From an uncultured Bacilli bacterium (GTDB lineage: Bacteria; Bacillota_I; Bacilli_A; RF39; UBA660), in assembly GCA_934098505.1 (NCBI GenBank), contig CAKOOR010000001.1, positions 382,831 to 446,830 on the forward strand: a stretch of 64,000 nt of DNA, written 5' to 3'. The translations under genes were made by a program, and so were the position numbers. Positions 33,761 through 42,680 of this stretch are shown piece by piece. The notes under the pieces are model-generated. The model saw only the letters and a list, made by a program, of their open reading frames with translations, was not told the origin of the DNA and did no database searches. How positions within the stretch are numbered: position 1 is the stretch's first letter; every line of letters starts with the position of its first letter.

Positions 33761-34396
33761 TTATTGGTCAAGATTATTTGTAGGATTTGTGGCAATTTTT
33801 TTAGAATAAATACAGCCACAAAAGTTTTGACGATACAAATTATACTCTTTTGAAAGTTCGATACTTCTTTTATAACCATTTTGTTTTTTTAAATCACTAG
33901 GTAAATAAGCAATATTATGTTTTTTACTAAGAGCATAACCAATTTTATTAAGAACCTGGCTATCTTTTAAAGGACTTAAGGTTAAAGTGGTAGCAAAGTA
34001 ATCATAGCCTAACTCTTTTGCTTTTAAAGCCGTATATTCCATTCTTAAGTTATAGCATTTTAAACATTTTTTGCCACGTTCAGGTTCATTTTCAAGACCT
34101 TTAGCAATTTGTAAAAATTTATCATTATCATAATCACAATCAATGATATCTAGTTTATTAATATTAGGATATTCTTTAATAAATCTTATTTCTTCATTTT
34201 TGCGTTTTTCATATTCTTCTAAAGGTTCAATATTAGGATTATAATAAAGAATAGTAATATCAAAATAAGGAGTTAACCTTTCTATACAAGCACTGCTACA
34301 AGGGGCACAGCAGGAATGTAAAAGCAGCTTTTTGTGACTATTTAAACTGCTAATTATTTTTGTCATTTCTTTATCATAATTGATTTTCGGTTCCAT
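33761..34396 (-). CDS. queH: Epoxyqueuosine reductase QueH
   Basis: About 211 residues. QueH converts epoxyqueuosine to queuosine at tRNA position 34, the cobalamin-independent alternative to QueG. Diagnostic motifs: LLHSCCAPCSSACIE, GKKCLKCYNLRME and NFCGCIYSKK, which provide the Cys ligands for the iron-sulphur centre and second metal site. The ATG at 34396 is used because earlier in-frame starts lie well inside ftsQ. It overlaps the ftsQ 3' end by 23 bases, so it is the last gene of the murG-murB-ftsQ unit. Other queuosine genes are not here. Confidence 0.93.
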   Translation of the reverse strand: MEPKINYDKEMTKIISSLNSHKKLLLHSCCAPCSSACIERLTPYFDITILYYNPNIEPLEEYEKRKNEEIRFIKEYPNINKLDIIDCDYDNDKFLQIAKGLENEPERGKKCLKCYNLRMEYTALKAKELGYDYFATTLTLSPLKDSQVLNKIGYALSKKHNIAYLPSDLKKQNGYKRSIELSKEYNLYRQNFCGCIYSKKIATNPTNNLDQ

Positions 34397-35126
34397 TACT
34401 ACCACTATCTTTCTTTTGAAATACCACATTACTCGTACCAGAATCAAAGTTAAAGGTTCCCGTTACTCCTACTCCATACGTATCAATAGTTTTACTAACT
34501 ACTACTAAATAATTATTGAATTTATCAATATTAATCGTATTAATGTAGGCTATGTTACCATCATTCATATAAAAAGTAAATCTTTTATCATCAATTGTCT
34601 TACCTTCACTGCTAATTGTTGGGGCATAAGTAATTTCACTAATCATATTTAAAATATTATTGTCTAATTTATTTAAAGCTTTAACTAGTAATTCTTGCGT
34701 ATCATTATTTAGACTACTTTTTAAAGTTGGCATAGTTATTTTTTTAACTTGAATATTTTCATAAACATTATTTTGACTAGTAATAATTTTAGTAGTATTT
34801 TCTAAGTACATAAGAGGTGTTTCTTCTTCTACTTCAATTTTCAAAGTCCCATTTAGGCATTTTGTAACTTTAGCATTAGTTATTAGAGGGATATTGATTA
34901 TTTCTTTTTCGAGATTGCGTTTATTAATATCTTTAAAATAGGGGTAATTTCTTAAACCAGTTTGCTTAATAATAGTACTATCTTCTATCTCATTATTACC
35001 TAGAATTAAAACGTTGCTGACCTTGATATTCCATAAATAAGTAATAAAAATGACAATTACTACTAAAAAAAGTAGAAGATTTAAAACACGTTTTTTATTT
35101 AATTTTCTTTTAGTTTTCTTTGACAT
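34374..35126 (-). CDS. divIB: Cell division protein FtsQ/DivIB
   Basis: 250 residues. A basic cytoplasmic tail (MSKKTKRKLNKKR) and one membrane helix (about 14-31) precede a POTRA domain (NVLILGNNEIEDSTIIKQTGL). A beta domain (about 110-225) and a Ser/Gly/Asn-rich tail follow. It scaffolds the divisome and interacts with FtsL/FtsB. It overlaps murB by 17 bases, as expected for a dcw cluster. Confidence 0.9.
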   Translation of the reverse strand: MSKKTKRKLNKKRVLNLLLFLVVIVIFITYLWNIKVSNVLILGNNEIEDSTIIKQTGLRNYPYFKDINKRNLEKEIINIPLITNAKVTKCLNGTLKIEVEEETPLMYLENTTKIITSQNNVYENIQVKKITMPTLKSSLNNDTQELLVKALNKLDNNILNMISEITYAPTISSEGKTIDDKRFTFYMNDGNIAYINTINIDKFNNYLVVVSKTIDTYGVGVTGTFNFDSGTSNVVFQKKDSGSNGTENQL

Positions 35127-36006
35127 TATAATCCCACTTTACTATTTCTTGTTCAGTTACTAAGTCAATTTGATAATTTTTTTTAATTGTTTCTTTAATT
35201 AAGGTAATTAAGTTAATAATATCTTTTGCGGTGGCAGTGCCATCATTGATTATAAAATTGGCATGTTTAGGGGAAATAATGGCTCCCCCAATGTTTTTAT
35301 TTTTTAAGCCACTTTCTTCAATTAATTTACCGGCGGGCATTTCTTTCGATGGATTGCGAAAAACCGAGCCGGCGGAAGGATATGATAAAGGCTGACTAGC
35401 AAGACGGCGTTTTAGGCGATCATTAATTAAGTCTTGAGAATCTTTGCTGTTTCCAGGTTCTAAACTAAGATGAGCCGCTATTATAAGGTACTGACGTTTA
35501 CCCTGAAAGAAAGTTTTACGATAATCATGATAGATTTTATCGGCTTTAATATGTTCAATTTTGCCATTATGTAAAACAATTATTTCTTTTAAATAATGAT
35601 AAATATCATCGTTATAAGCTCCACAGTTGCCATAGATACCACCGCCTAAGGTACCAGGAATACCGCTTGCCCATTCTAAACCTTGCAAGTTATTTTTAAC
35701 AGCAAATTTTACTAATTTAGGCATCATAATACCACTATAAGCAATAATATCGGTAGGACTTACTAATTCGGCTCCATTTAAATTTTTCATATTAATAACA
35801 ATGCCATTAAAAGTGCCATCTAATATGACATTAGAGCCATTGCCTAATACAAAATAAGCAACATCTTTATGGAGGCAGTAATTTATTACTTCGGTAACTT
35901 CTTTAATGCTTTTGGGTAAAGCCATATATTTACAAGTAGCTTCAATTCGGTAGGTATTATATTCTTTTAAGTTAACATTTTCTAATATCTCACATTTCAA
36001 ATTCAT
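35110..36006 (-). CDS. murB: UDP-N-acetylenolpyruvoylglucosamine reductase MurB
   Basis: 298 residues. FAD-binding core: TYRIEATCKYMALPKSIKEV, FVLGNGSNVI, GLEWASGIPGTLGGGIYGNCGAY, YRKTFFQ, then PSAGSVFRNPS and AGKLIEESGLK with the catalytic Ser and Glu regions. It reduces the enolpyruvyl ether to UDP-MurNAc. The GSVFRNP motif marks a type II MurB. It overlaps the murG stop by 4 bases. Confidence 0.97.
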   Translation of the reverse strand: MNLKCEILENVNLKEYNTYRIEATCKYMALPKSIKEVTEVINYCLHKDVAYFVLGNGSNVILDGTFNGIVINMKNLNGAELVSPTDIIAYSGIMMPKLVKFAVKNNLQGLEWASGIPGTLGGGIYGNCGAYNDDIYHYLKEIIVLHNGKIEHIKADKIYHDYRKTFFQGKRQYLIIAAHLSLEPGNSKDSQDLINDRLKRRLASQPLSYPSAGSVFRNPSKEMPAGKLIEESGLKNKNIGGAIISPKHANFIINDGTATAKDIINLITLIKETIKKNYQIDLVTEQEIVKWDYNVKEN

Positions 36007-37079
36007 TTTTTGATCAAATCCTTAATTGCATCATAAATTATTTTGGTACTATCTAAAGTACTAATTTTACTTAAATTATTTTTTATTTGTAATTGTTTTT
36101 CCTTATTATATAGTAGTTCTTCAATCGTTTTAGTAATATTTGCTGTTGATAAATTCTTTTCTTCTAACAATAATGCCTGATTTTCTTTTCTTAAAGCAAG
36201 GGCATTGAAGTATTGATGATTGTTTGCAACATAAGGACTAGGAATAAAGATAGTTGGTACTTTAAGACTGATGACTTCGGCAATAGTTGAGGCTCCCGCA
36301 CGGGCTACTAAAACATCTGTTGACTTTAAAAGACCAGACAAATTATCTAAATATGGTAAAACTAAAACATTACTTGGATATTTAGTTTTATTAAATTTTT
36401 CATACAAATTTTTACCCGTAATATATACTACTTGGTAGTTTTTATTTTTTAAAGTTTTAAGATAACCTTGCATCGCATTGTTTACTGTTTCGGAGCCAAG
36501 GGAACCACAAACTACAACAACAAGTGGCATGTCTTCTTGCATGCCTAAACTACTTTTAGTAATTTTAGGAGTATTTATAGCGCGAATACCAGTAGGATTA
36601 CCAGTATATAAAACGTTTTTACCTTGAAAATATTTTTTGCTTTCTAAAAAAGAAACACCAATTATATCAGCATATTTGCTAATCATTTTATTAGTTTTAC
36701 CGGGTATAGCATTTTGTTCGTGAATAAAAGTTTTAATATGCATTTTATGGGCAACACTTAAAACCGGATAAGTTACATAACCACCTATTCCTAAAACAAC
36801 ATCAGGTTTAAATTCTAATATTTTCTTTTTTAGTTCTTTTTTAGCTTTTATAATTAAGAAAACATCTTTAATGTCTTTAAAAATATTTTTGGATAAGCCA
36901 TATATTTCAATTCCATAGTAAGGAATATTATTCTTAGGAACAATATCTTTTTCCATTCTATTTTTGGTACCTACATATAAAACTTCTAAATTTTTATCGT
37001 ATTTTTCAAATCCTTCAATAATCGATAAAGCAGGATAGATATGACCACCAGTTCCTCCTGCACTTATAAGTATTTTCAT
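36003..37079 (-). CDS. murG: Lipid II synthase MurG (undecaprenyl-PP-MurNAc-pentapeptide GlcNAc transferase)
   Basis: 358 residues. Family G-loops: ISAGGTGGHIYPALSI at the N-terminus, GIGGYVTYPVLSVA, HEQNAIPGKTNK, VVVCGSLGSETVNNAM, and the donor-binding LVARAGASTIAEVISLKVPTIFIPSPYVANNHQ (split across two stretches). MurG makes lipid II at the inner membrane face. First gene of the murG-murB-divIB-queH run. Confidence 0.97.
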   Translation of the reverse strand: MKILISAGGTGGHIYPALSIIEGFEKYDKNLEVLYVGTKNRMEKDIVPKNNIPYYGIEIYGLSKNIFKDIKDVFLIIKAKKELKKKILEFKPDVVLGIGGYVTYPVLSVAHKMHIKTFIHEQNAIPGKTNKMISKYADIIGVSFLESKKYFQGKNVLYTGNPTGIRAINTPKITKSSLGMQEDMPLVVVVCGSLGSETVNNAMQGYLKTLKNKNYQVVYITGKNLYEKFNKTKYPSNVLVLPYLDNLSGLLKSTDVLVARAGASTIAEVISLKVPTIFIPSPYVANNHQYFNALALRKENQALLLEEKNLSTANITKTIEELLYNKEKQLQIKNNLSKISTLDSTKIIYDAIKDLIKK

Positions 37080-37172
37080 TTAATCACCACTCTTAGTACA
37101 TTATACTACACTTTAAAGTTTTTAAGAAGTAAATAATCAAGAGTTGCCAGTTATTTGACAGAAGAATGATAC

Positions 37173-37205
37173 GCAAAAACTACGGTTAAAAGGAAAACCG
37201 TAGTT
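37173..37205 (-). terminator. Terminator downstream of the 37262 gene
   Basis: AACTACGGTT (37178-37187) pairs perfectly with AACCGTAGTT (37196-37205) around an 8-base loop, followed on the minus strand by five T. Confidence 0.85.
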
Positions 37206-37261
37206 ATAAATAAAATTTATGCGTTCATTAGTTAGTAGAGGTTATCTTACAAGCCTAAAAA

Positions 37262-38206
37262 TTAATTAAAATTGATAATGCGACCATCAAAATATACTTG
37301 TGCTCTTTTAATGCCACTAATGGATATAATAATAGAGTCAGTTTCTTCTTCTATTTTAACATCATCAGGACTATTAATGGGTACATCTTTTAATAAATCT
37401 TTAGCAGTTGTACTTTCATAAACCCTTAATTTATCATCTTGCAATAAAACTAGAATATTATCATAAAAATAAACGTTAGTAAAATAATTACCTAACAAAT
37501 TATTATCTTCATAATCCGATAGAAAATAACTATTATTTTTATAAAAGGCAATAACCGTGTCATTATAATCATAAATAGGTGTTTCAAACTCCGCTGTTAA
37601 GGCTTTATTATTACCATCAATCATCTTCCATTTGTTATCTTTAAGAACAACAAATTTTGAAGAATCAAGTTTGCCATTTTCTAAATGATTAGCAACGCCA
37701 ATAAAATCATATTCTTCATCGAATACACGTTTAATAGTTTGGTTTATAATAAATAAAGTATATTTTCCAGTATCTGTTAAGCCTATATAGTAGTCACTAT
37801 TTAAACCAATCCCATAATTATTTAAGCCAGCTACTTTAAGTTTCTTGCCAGTTTCTTTATCATAAATGATAACTTTAGGATATTCTACTAATTTACGATA
37901 ATCAAAAGTTGTTGGACTATCCATGATAAAAACATAATTATTACTGAAGGTTAAATAATTATTAGAGCCTTGATAGTAATTTAGAGCATATTTATTATCA
38001 TTAATATAATTATATGCATAATTGCAATAACCGGTTTTATTTTCGCAAGAATAACAAGTTCCACCAGTTAATTTTATATCACAATTTGGTTCGGTCTTTT
38101 TACCATATAAGATATGACCATAAGTACTAAGAACCGCTAATGGCAAGGCTATAATCGTTAAGATTATAGCCATAGTTAAAGTCATTTTATTATTCTTGGG
38201 TTTCAT
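37262..38206 (-). CDS. Membrane-anchored protein with one WG-like beta module, unknown
   Basis: About 314 residues. N-terminal membrane helix (about 9-30), then a Cys-containing start (CDIKLTGGTCYSCENKTGYC) and a repeating-strand domain with DNKWKMIDGNN, PIYDYNDTVIAFYKNNSYFLSDYEDN and LQDDKLRVYES. The same order of motifs occurs twice in the neighbouring protein at 38190, so the two are paralogues. The style resembles WG-repeat/beta-propeller proteins. Function unknown; probably extracellular. The ATG at 38206 has AAGGATG upstream and overlaps the neighbour's stop by 17 bases. Confidence 0.7.
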   Translation of the reverse strand: MKPKNNKMTLTMAIILTIIALPLAVLSTYGHILYGKKTEPNCDIKLTGGTCYSCENKTGYCNYAYNYINDNKYALNYYQGSNNYLTFSNNYVFIMDSPTTFDYRKLVEYPKVIIYDKETGKKLKVAGLNNYGIGLNSDYYIGLTDTGKYTLFIINQTIKRVFDEEYDFIGVANHLENGKLDSSKFVVLKDNKWKMIDGNNKALTAEFETPIYDYNDTVIAFYKNNSYFLSDYEDNNLLGNYFTNVYFYDNILVLLQDDKLRVYESTTAKDLLKDVPINSPDDVKIEEETDSIIISISGIKRAQVYFDGRIINFN

Positions 38207-40643
38207 TAGTATCATCCTTTATAGTTGGTATGGTTTGGTTATTTTGGTTTTTGTCGTCTTTTTTCTCTTCTTCTTTCTTAGGAAGCGTAAAAGTATAACT
38301 ATTTTCTTTAGTTCCATCAGCTTTAAAGGTATTTAAAATAACATTATTACCACTAATACTTGCACTTACCATATTATAAAGGGTAAAGATATTATCGCTA
38401 GCCTCAAGAATTATTTCTTCATTATTTATAGTCGTATTATCATAAGTATTTACATAAACTTTATTATTATCATCGATAGCTAAATAAATGGTTTCACCTA
38501 CTAATTTAATAACTTTATAAGTCTTATTGGTAATTTTTTTAGGATTATCAGTACCATCATCACTATAGATATCAAATTTATCATTATTCTTAACAACAAA
38601 ATATTTACCACTAAAGTCATAAATCTTAGAATCAACACTAATACTTGAAGAATCATTATTAAAGATTATTTGATATTTATTGTTTCTAGCTACTTCTATA
38701 TAGTTGCCAATTCGTTCCATACGATCATAGACAAAGTCATAATTTTTGGTAATGCCATTATTATTGATACTAATTACGCCAAATTTATCACTCTTATTTT
38801 TAACGATAATATTATCAATATTATTAACAAAAGTCACTTCACTATTAGCATTATTACTAGATACATGCTTATAAGTAGCTAAGGTCTTTTTATCATATAA
38901 ATCATAAACTTTTACTTCCCCGGCATCATCATAATTAATATCATCAGTTATAAAGATATAACGATTATTTACAATTGGTAGTATTTCACTCGTTTTTCCA
39001 CTATTATGATTTTTAAAGTTTTCATCAAAGGAATAATTACGAGCTAAAGCGCACATATTAAAAGTTTCAGCAGTTGTAAAGTCATTTTTGTTTGTACAAA
39101 CATAACTACCTAAAAGATTAGTTTTTTCTAAATCACTATATATATATAAAATGCCATCAAAACTACTATAGTATTTTTGGTTAATGGAAGCTTTACCATC
39201 TAGTAAGTTAAGGCCTTTTTCAGTAACATCGTTACCATTTTTTAAGAAGACGGTTAAAGTATTATTATTAATATTTATTTTATAAGCGTAGCTACTGCTT
39301 TTTAAGATACCCTCTTTAGAATAAGTATTAAGACCACTATAATTTTCATTGGCTAAACTATAGCCTACTTCGTTATATTTATTCTTGGCATAATCGCGAA
39401 TATATAAAGAGCCATCGTTTACTAAAGCTACATATTCATCGCTTATAATACTAATATAATTATAATCGCTATAGATTATTTGATTGTCATAATCAGATAA
39501 ATCATAAGTATTATTATTTTTTAACACTAAGTATTTGGTACTATAATCGTAGATTGGTTTAGAAATAGTTTTGGTTAAAGTTTTATTATCTAGGTTAATT
39601 AAGCAATATTTATTACCTTTTTGGGCTACTAAGATATTATCCTTCTTTTCTAAAGATGTTAAGTTATCATAAGTAAAGTTGATAATGGTATCAACAATAT
39701 TACTAGTTATTTTTACTAAACCATATTTGTTTTCTTCATTTTGTAAAACAACATAATCAGTTCCTAAATTTTCATAATATTTAACGGCTTTATAAGTACC
39801 AATTGTCTTATTTTCTAAAATATCATAAAGTTTCATGGTGTCTTTAGAACCATCATTAATAAAGACAAAGCGATTATGAAAGATTTCACTTCTTATTTTA
39901 ACATTTTCACCATCTTCATAAACATTTTTAGTTACATTAATAGTGTCTTCATCATTAGATGTATAAGCAATATAACAGCTGTCTTCGCTTTTTTCTTCAC
40001 AAGTATAACTACCAATTTCTGTTTTCTGATCGTTTAAAAAGATTAATGTGCCGTCTTGATATTTATAATTGCCTTTATCGACAACTATAGTTTCTGTTGG
40101 TTCAGGTTCAGGTTCTTCTATTTTCTTAGGAAGTAAAAGATAGACAATTAAACAGATAAGAAGCAAGGTAATTATAGAAGCAACAACTATAATCGTGATT
40201 TTTTGCTTTTTTGTTAAAGGTTTTCTAACTTTTTTCTTCTTTTGGTTTTTAGAATTTTTTAAAGATGTTTCTTCATCTTCTAAATTGATATTAGAATTTT
40301 CTAAAGTAGCGGTAGAACTAATATCATTATTAGAGTTTTCTTGTAATAAAGGATCATCTTCACTATCTAAATTATTATCTAAAGAAGAAAGACTATTATT
40401 GTCTTCTAAATTCAAGTTAGCAAAAATATCTTCATTAGAAACGTCTAAAGTAGTATTGAAATTAAGCTCATTATTTTCTTCTTTTACTTTGGCATTATCA
40501 TTAACAAAAAAGTCATCGCTAGTAAATTCGTCTTTAACATCATCAAAAAAGGAATCGGAGTTATTTACATCAAGACTTGTAGTATCTAGTCCGCTTAGAT
40601 CATCAAGACTACGCGTATTTGCATTATTTTTATCGTTATTCAT
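38190..40643 (-). CDS. Large membrane-anchored protein with two WG-like beta modules, unknown
   Basis: About 817 residues. A ~135-residue acidic, Asn/Ser/Asp-rich cytoplasmic tail and a basic patch (KKKKVRKPLTKKQK) lead into one membrane helix (about 149-171). A Pro/Glu linker (EEPEPEPTE) follows, then two tandem ~270-residue modules. Each begins with GSYTC or GSYVC and a second Cys, has a bulky aromatic turn (RFVFINDGS; RYIFITDDI), then NKYCLINLDNK or NKYQIIFNNDS, and ends with PIYDYS-type and KNNxxYDLSDYD-type strands. The C-terminal ~30 residues are Lys/Asp/Asn-rich. The ATG at 40643 has GAGGTG upstream. It may be an envelope scaffold or sensor; no function can be stated. Confidence 0.75.
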   Translation of the reverse strand: MNNDKNNANTRSLDDLSGLDTTSLDVNNSDSFFDDVKDEFTSDDFFVNDNAKVKEENNELNFNTTLDVSNEDIFANLNLEDNNSLSSLDNNLDSEDDPLLQENSNNDISSTATLENSNINLEDEETSLKNSKNQKKKKVRKPLTKKQKITIIVVASIITLLLICLIVYLLLPKKIEEPEPEPTETIVVDKGNYKYQDGTLIFLNDQKTEIGSYTCEEKSEDSCYIAYTSNDEDTINVTKNVYEDGENVKIRSEIFHNRFVFINDGSKDTMKLYDILENKTIGTYKAVKYYENLGTDYVVLQNEENKYGLVKITSNIVDTIINFTYDNLTSLEKKDNILVAQKGNKYCLINLDNKTLTKTISKPIYDYSTKYLVLKNNNTYDLSDYDNQIIYSDYNYISIISDEYVALVNDGSLYIRDYAKNKYNEVGYSLANENYSGLNTYSKEGILKSSSYAYKININNNTLTVFLKNGNDVTEKGLNLLDGKASINQKYYSSFDGILYIYSDLEKTNLLGSYVCTNKNDFTTAETFNMCALARNYSFDENFKNHNSGKTSEILPIVNNRYIFITDDINYDDAGEVKVYDLYDKKTLATYKHVSSNNANSEVTFVNNIDNIIVKNKSDKFGVISINNNGITKNYDFVYDRMERIGNYIEVARNNKYQIIFNNDSSSISVDSKIYDFSGKYFVVKNNDKFDIYSDDGTDNPKKITNKTYKVIKLVGETIYLAIDDNNKVYVNTYDNTTINNEEIILEASDNIFTLYNMVSASISGNNVILNTFKADGTKENSYTFTLPKKEEEKKDDKNQNNQTIPTIKDDTNETQE

Positions 40644-40788
40644 AAAATTTACACCTCTTATTTTACATTTTAATTTTAGCATTTTTGGTTAAGCTTAGCA
40701 ACTTTTATTTTTGATTCGAATGAAACTTACCATCTTAATGCCATTTGGAATTATCAAAGCGATAAATGAAATGAATGGATAAGCTGTT

Positions 40789-41394
40789 TTAAGACTTTAA
40801 CATTTTATCATCAACAATATAAAAGACATCATTGGAGTAAGGAAAGTCTGTTTTTATAATCCCATAACTAAATACTTCTAATTTTCGATTATGAAAATAA
40901 TCAATCAGATTGGGAGTAAGTGTGCTATCAAGAAGGACGATAAAGTCATATTCTTGATAGGAAATTTCCGAGTTAAAAAGATAATTTAGAATACCACATT
41001 TATATGATGGTTTAAGTTCTAAAAGTTTTTTTATAGGTTCACTAAAAAAACTCATAACATAAAGATTTTGGGTTTTAAATCTTTCTAATAAGGAATTTAG
41101 TTTTAAAATATCTATATTTTTTTCTTTAATCTCTATTAGGATTATTTTATCGGTTTGTAATTTTAAAACGTCTTCTAACAAAGGAATATCTTTATTTAAG
41201 TCTTGGAAGTTAGTTTTGTTTATTAGATTACCATCGCTAAAAAAATCATGAACCACAACGATTTTTTTATCTTTTGTTGTTCTGATATCTAACTCGAAGC
41301 CTTGATAGTTATTATCATAAATGGCATTTTGAAAAGCCAAAATCGTATTTTCATTAACATTACTAGTTACTTTGCCTCGATGTGCAATAAACAT
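40789..41394 (-). CDS. Glycerophosphodiester phosphodiesterase family protein
   Basis: About 201 residues. FIAHRGKVTSNVNENTILAF holds the catalytic His and Glu region, and GFELDIRTTKDKKIVVVHDF gives the metal-binding Glu/Asp and second His. A short TIM-barrel GDPD with no signal peptide, hydrolysing glycerophosphodiesters to glycerol-3-phosphate and an alcohol. The ATG at 41394 is preceded by AGGTG. Confidence 0.9.
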   Translation of the reverse strand: MFIAHRGKVTSNVNENTILAFQNAIYDNNYQGFELDIRTTKDKKIVVVHDFFSDGNLINKTNFQDLNKDIPLLEDVLKLQTDKIILIEIKEKNIDILKLNSLLERFKTQNLYVMSFFSEPIKKLLELKPSYKCGILNYLFNSEISYQEYDFIVLLDSTLTPNLIDYFHNRKLEVFSYGIIKTDFPYSNDVFYIVDDKMLKS

Positions 41395-41536
41395 TTTTAT
41401 CACCTAAAAAATAGTACGCCAAGATAACTTAATTTATTCTTGCTTTTTCATCGTTAACTTATTTTTTATTTTTTTCAATCCCGAAAGTTAAATGATAATT
41501 AAGCTAATTTTTTTATAAATAAAAATAGTATCATCA

Positions 41537-42622
41537 CTAAATTATTTTAATGACAATACTATCCATTACATAAATATATTTTTCAGGAATTTTTAAATAA
41601 TCATTTTCTAAAACTAAAAGACCTTCTTTAATAAGATTATTGATATTGGGATAAGCATCTTGTAAAGAGATGTTATATTTTTTATTAAAATTGGATAGAT
41701 TTATACCTTTTAAAAGCCGCAATCCCAGCATTATTTCGTTATCCATTTCTTCTTGTCTGCTTAAAAGATTTTGATGAAGGCAAAAGTTTCCTTTAATGTA
41801 GCTTGTTATACTTCTAGTATTTTCGTAACGAATGTTTCCCAGATAACCATGAGCTCCGCAACCAAAGCCATAGTATTCATTATTTAACCAGTAGGTTGTA
41901 TTATGAACTGACTCAAAACCAGTCTTAGCAAAGTTCGATACTTCGTAGTGATTGTAACCATGTTTTTTTAATATTTTAATGATGTAGGCATACATTTTAG
42001 CATCTTTTTTTTCTTTAATGTTTTTAATACCTTGATTATAAAGAATAGTGTTTTTTTCTAAAATAAGGGAATAAGTGCTGATATGTTCAGGATTTAATTT
42101 TAAAAGCTTATGAATATCACTACTTAAGGTAAGCATTGTTTCTTTAGGCATGGCATAAATTAAATCGAGGTTGATATTATCAAATCCAACTGAGCGCATT
42201 AATGTCATTTTTTTCTGACAATCTTTGAAATTGGCATGACGGTTCATGGTTTTGAGAATCTTTTTATTAAAAGATTCAATACCAATACTTAGACGGTTAA
42301 CGCCGTTAGCTTTTAAAGTTTCTAAAAGCTCTAAAGTGATATCTTCAATATTACACTCAAAGGTAAATTCGCATTTACGACTTTTTTGAAAAATATTAGT
42401 AATACTAAATAGTTTTTTTAATTCAACTTGATTTAGGGAAGATGGTGTTCCTCCACCAATGTAAATCGTATCTAAAATCTCATTATTATATTGACTAAGT
42501 ATTTCTTTCTCTAAATTTTGTAAATATTTGGTTGTGAATTTTTCATTATAAAAAACTTTGCAGAAATCACAATAAGTACATATCGTTTTACAAAAAGGAA
42601 TATGGATATAAACAGAATGCAT
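41537..42622 (-). CDS. hemW: HemW-like radical SAM heme chaperone
   Basis: 361 residues. VYIHIPFCKTICTYCDF carries the CxxxCxxC radical SAM cluster. DTIYIGGGTPSSL, ECNIEDIT, NRLSIGIES and DLIYAMPKETM are HemW-family motifs, and a C-terminal HemN-like domain (YGFGCGAHGYLGN ...) follows. HemW delivers heme rather than acting as a coproporphyrinogen oxidase. In many Firmicutes it lies directly beside lepA. Here two genes separate them (the deacetylase and the channel-like gene). Confidence 0.93.
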   Translation of the reverse strand: MHSVYIHIPFCKTICTYCDFCKVFYNEKFTTKYLQNLEKEILSQYNNEILDTIYIGGGTPSSLNQVELKKLFSITNIFQKSRKCEFTFECNIEDITLELLETLKANGVNRLSIGIESFNKKILKTMNRHANFKDCQKKMTLMRSVGFDNINLDLIYAMPKETMLTLSSDIHKLLKLNPEHISTYSLILEKNTILYNQGIKNIKEKKDAKMYAYIIKILKKHGYNHYEVSNFAKTGFESVHNTTYWLNNEYYGFGCGAHGYLGNIRYENTRSITSYIKGNFCLHQNLLSRQEEMDNEIMLGLRLLKGINLSNFNKKYNISLQDAYPNINNLIKEGLLVLENDYLKIPEKYIYVMDSIVIKII

Positions 42623-42680
42623 AACTCACCTCATAAAATATTTAATTATTATAATTTTATTTTTGAAATATTTTTATTTA

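Noticed and set aside
40195..40692. 165-codon plus-strand frame opposite the large repeat protein
   Set aside because: It mirrors the low-complexity acidic tail of the real gene (runs of Ser/Leu/Lys), with no ribosome site.
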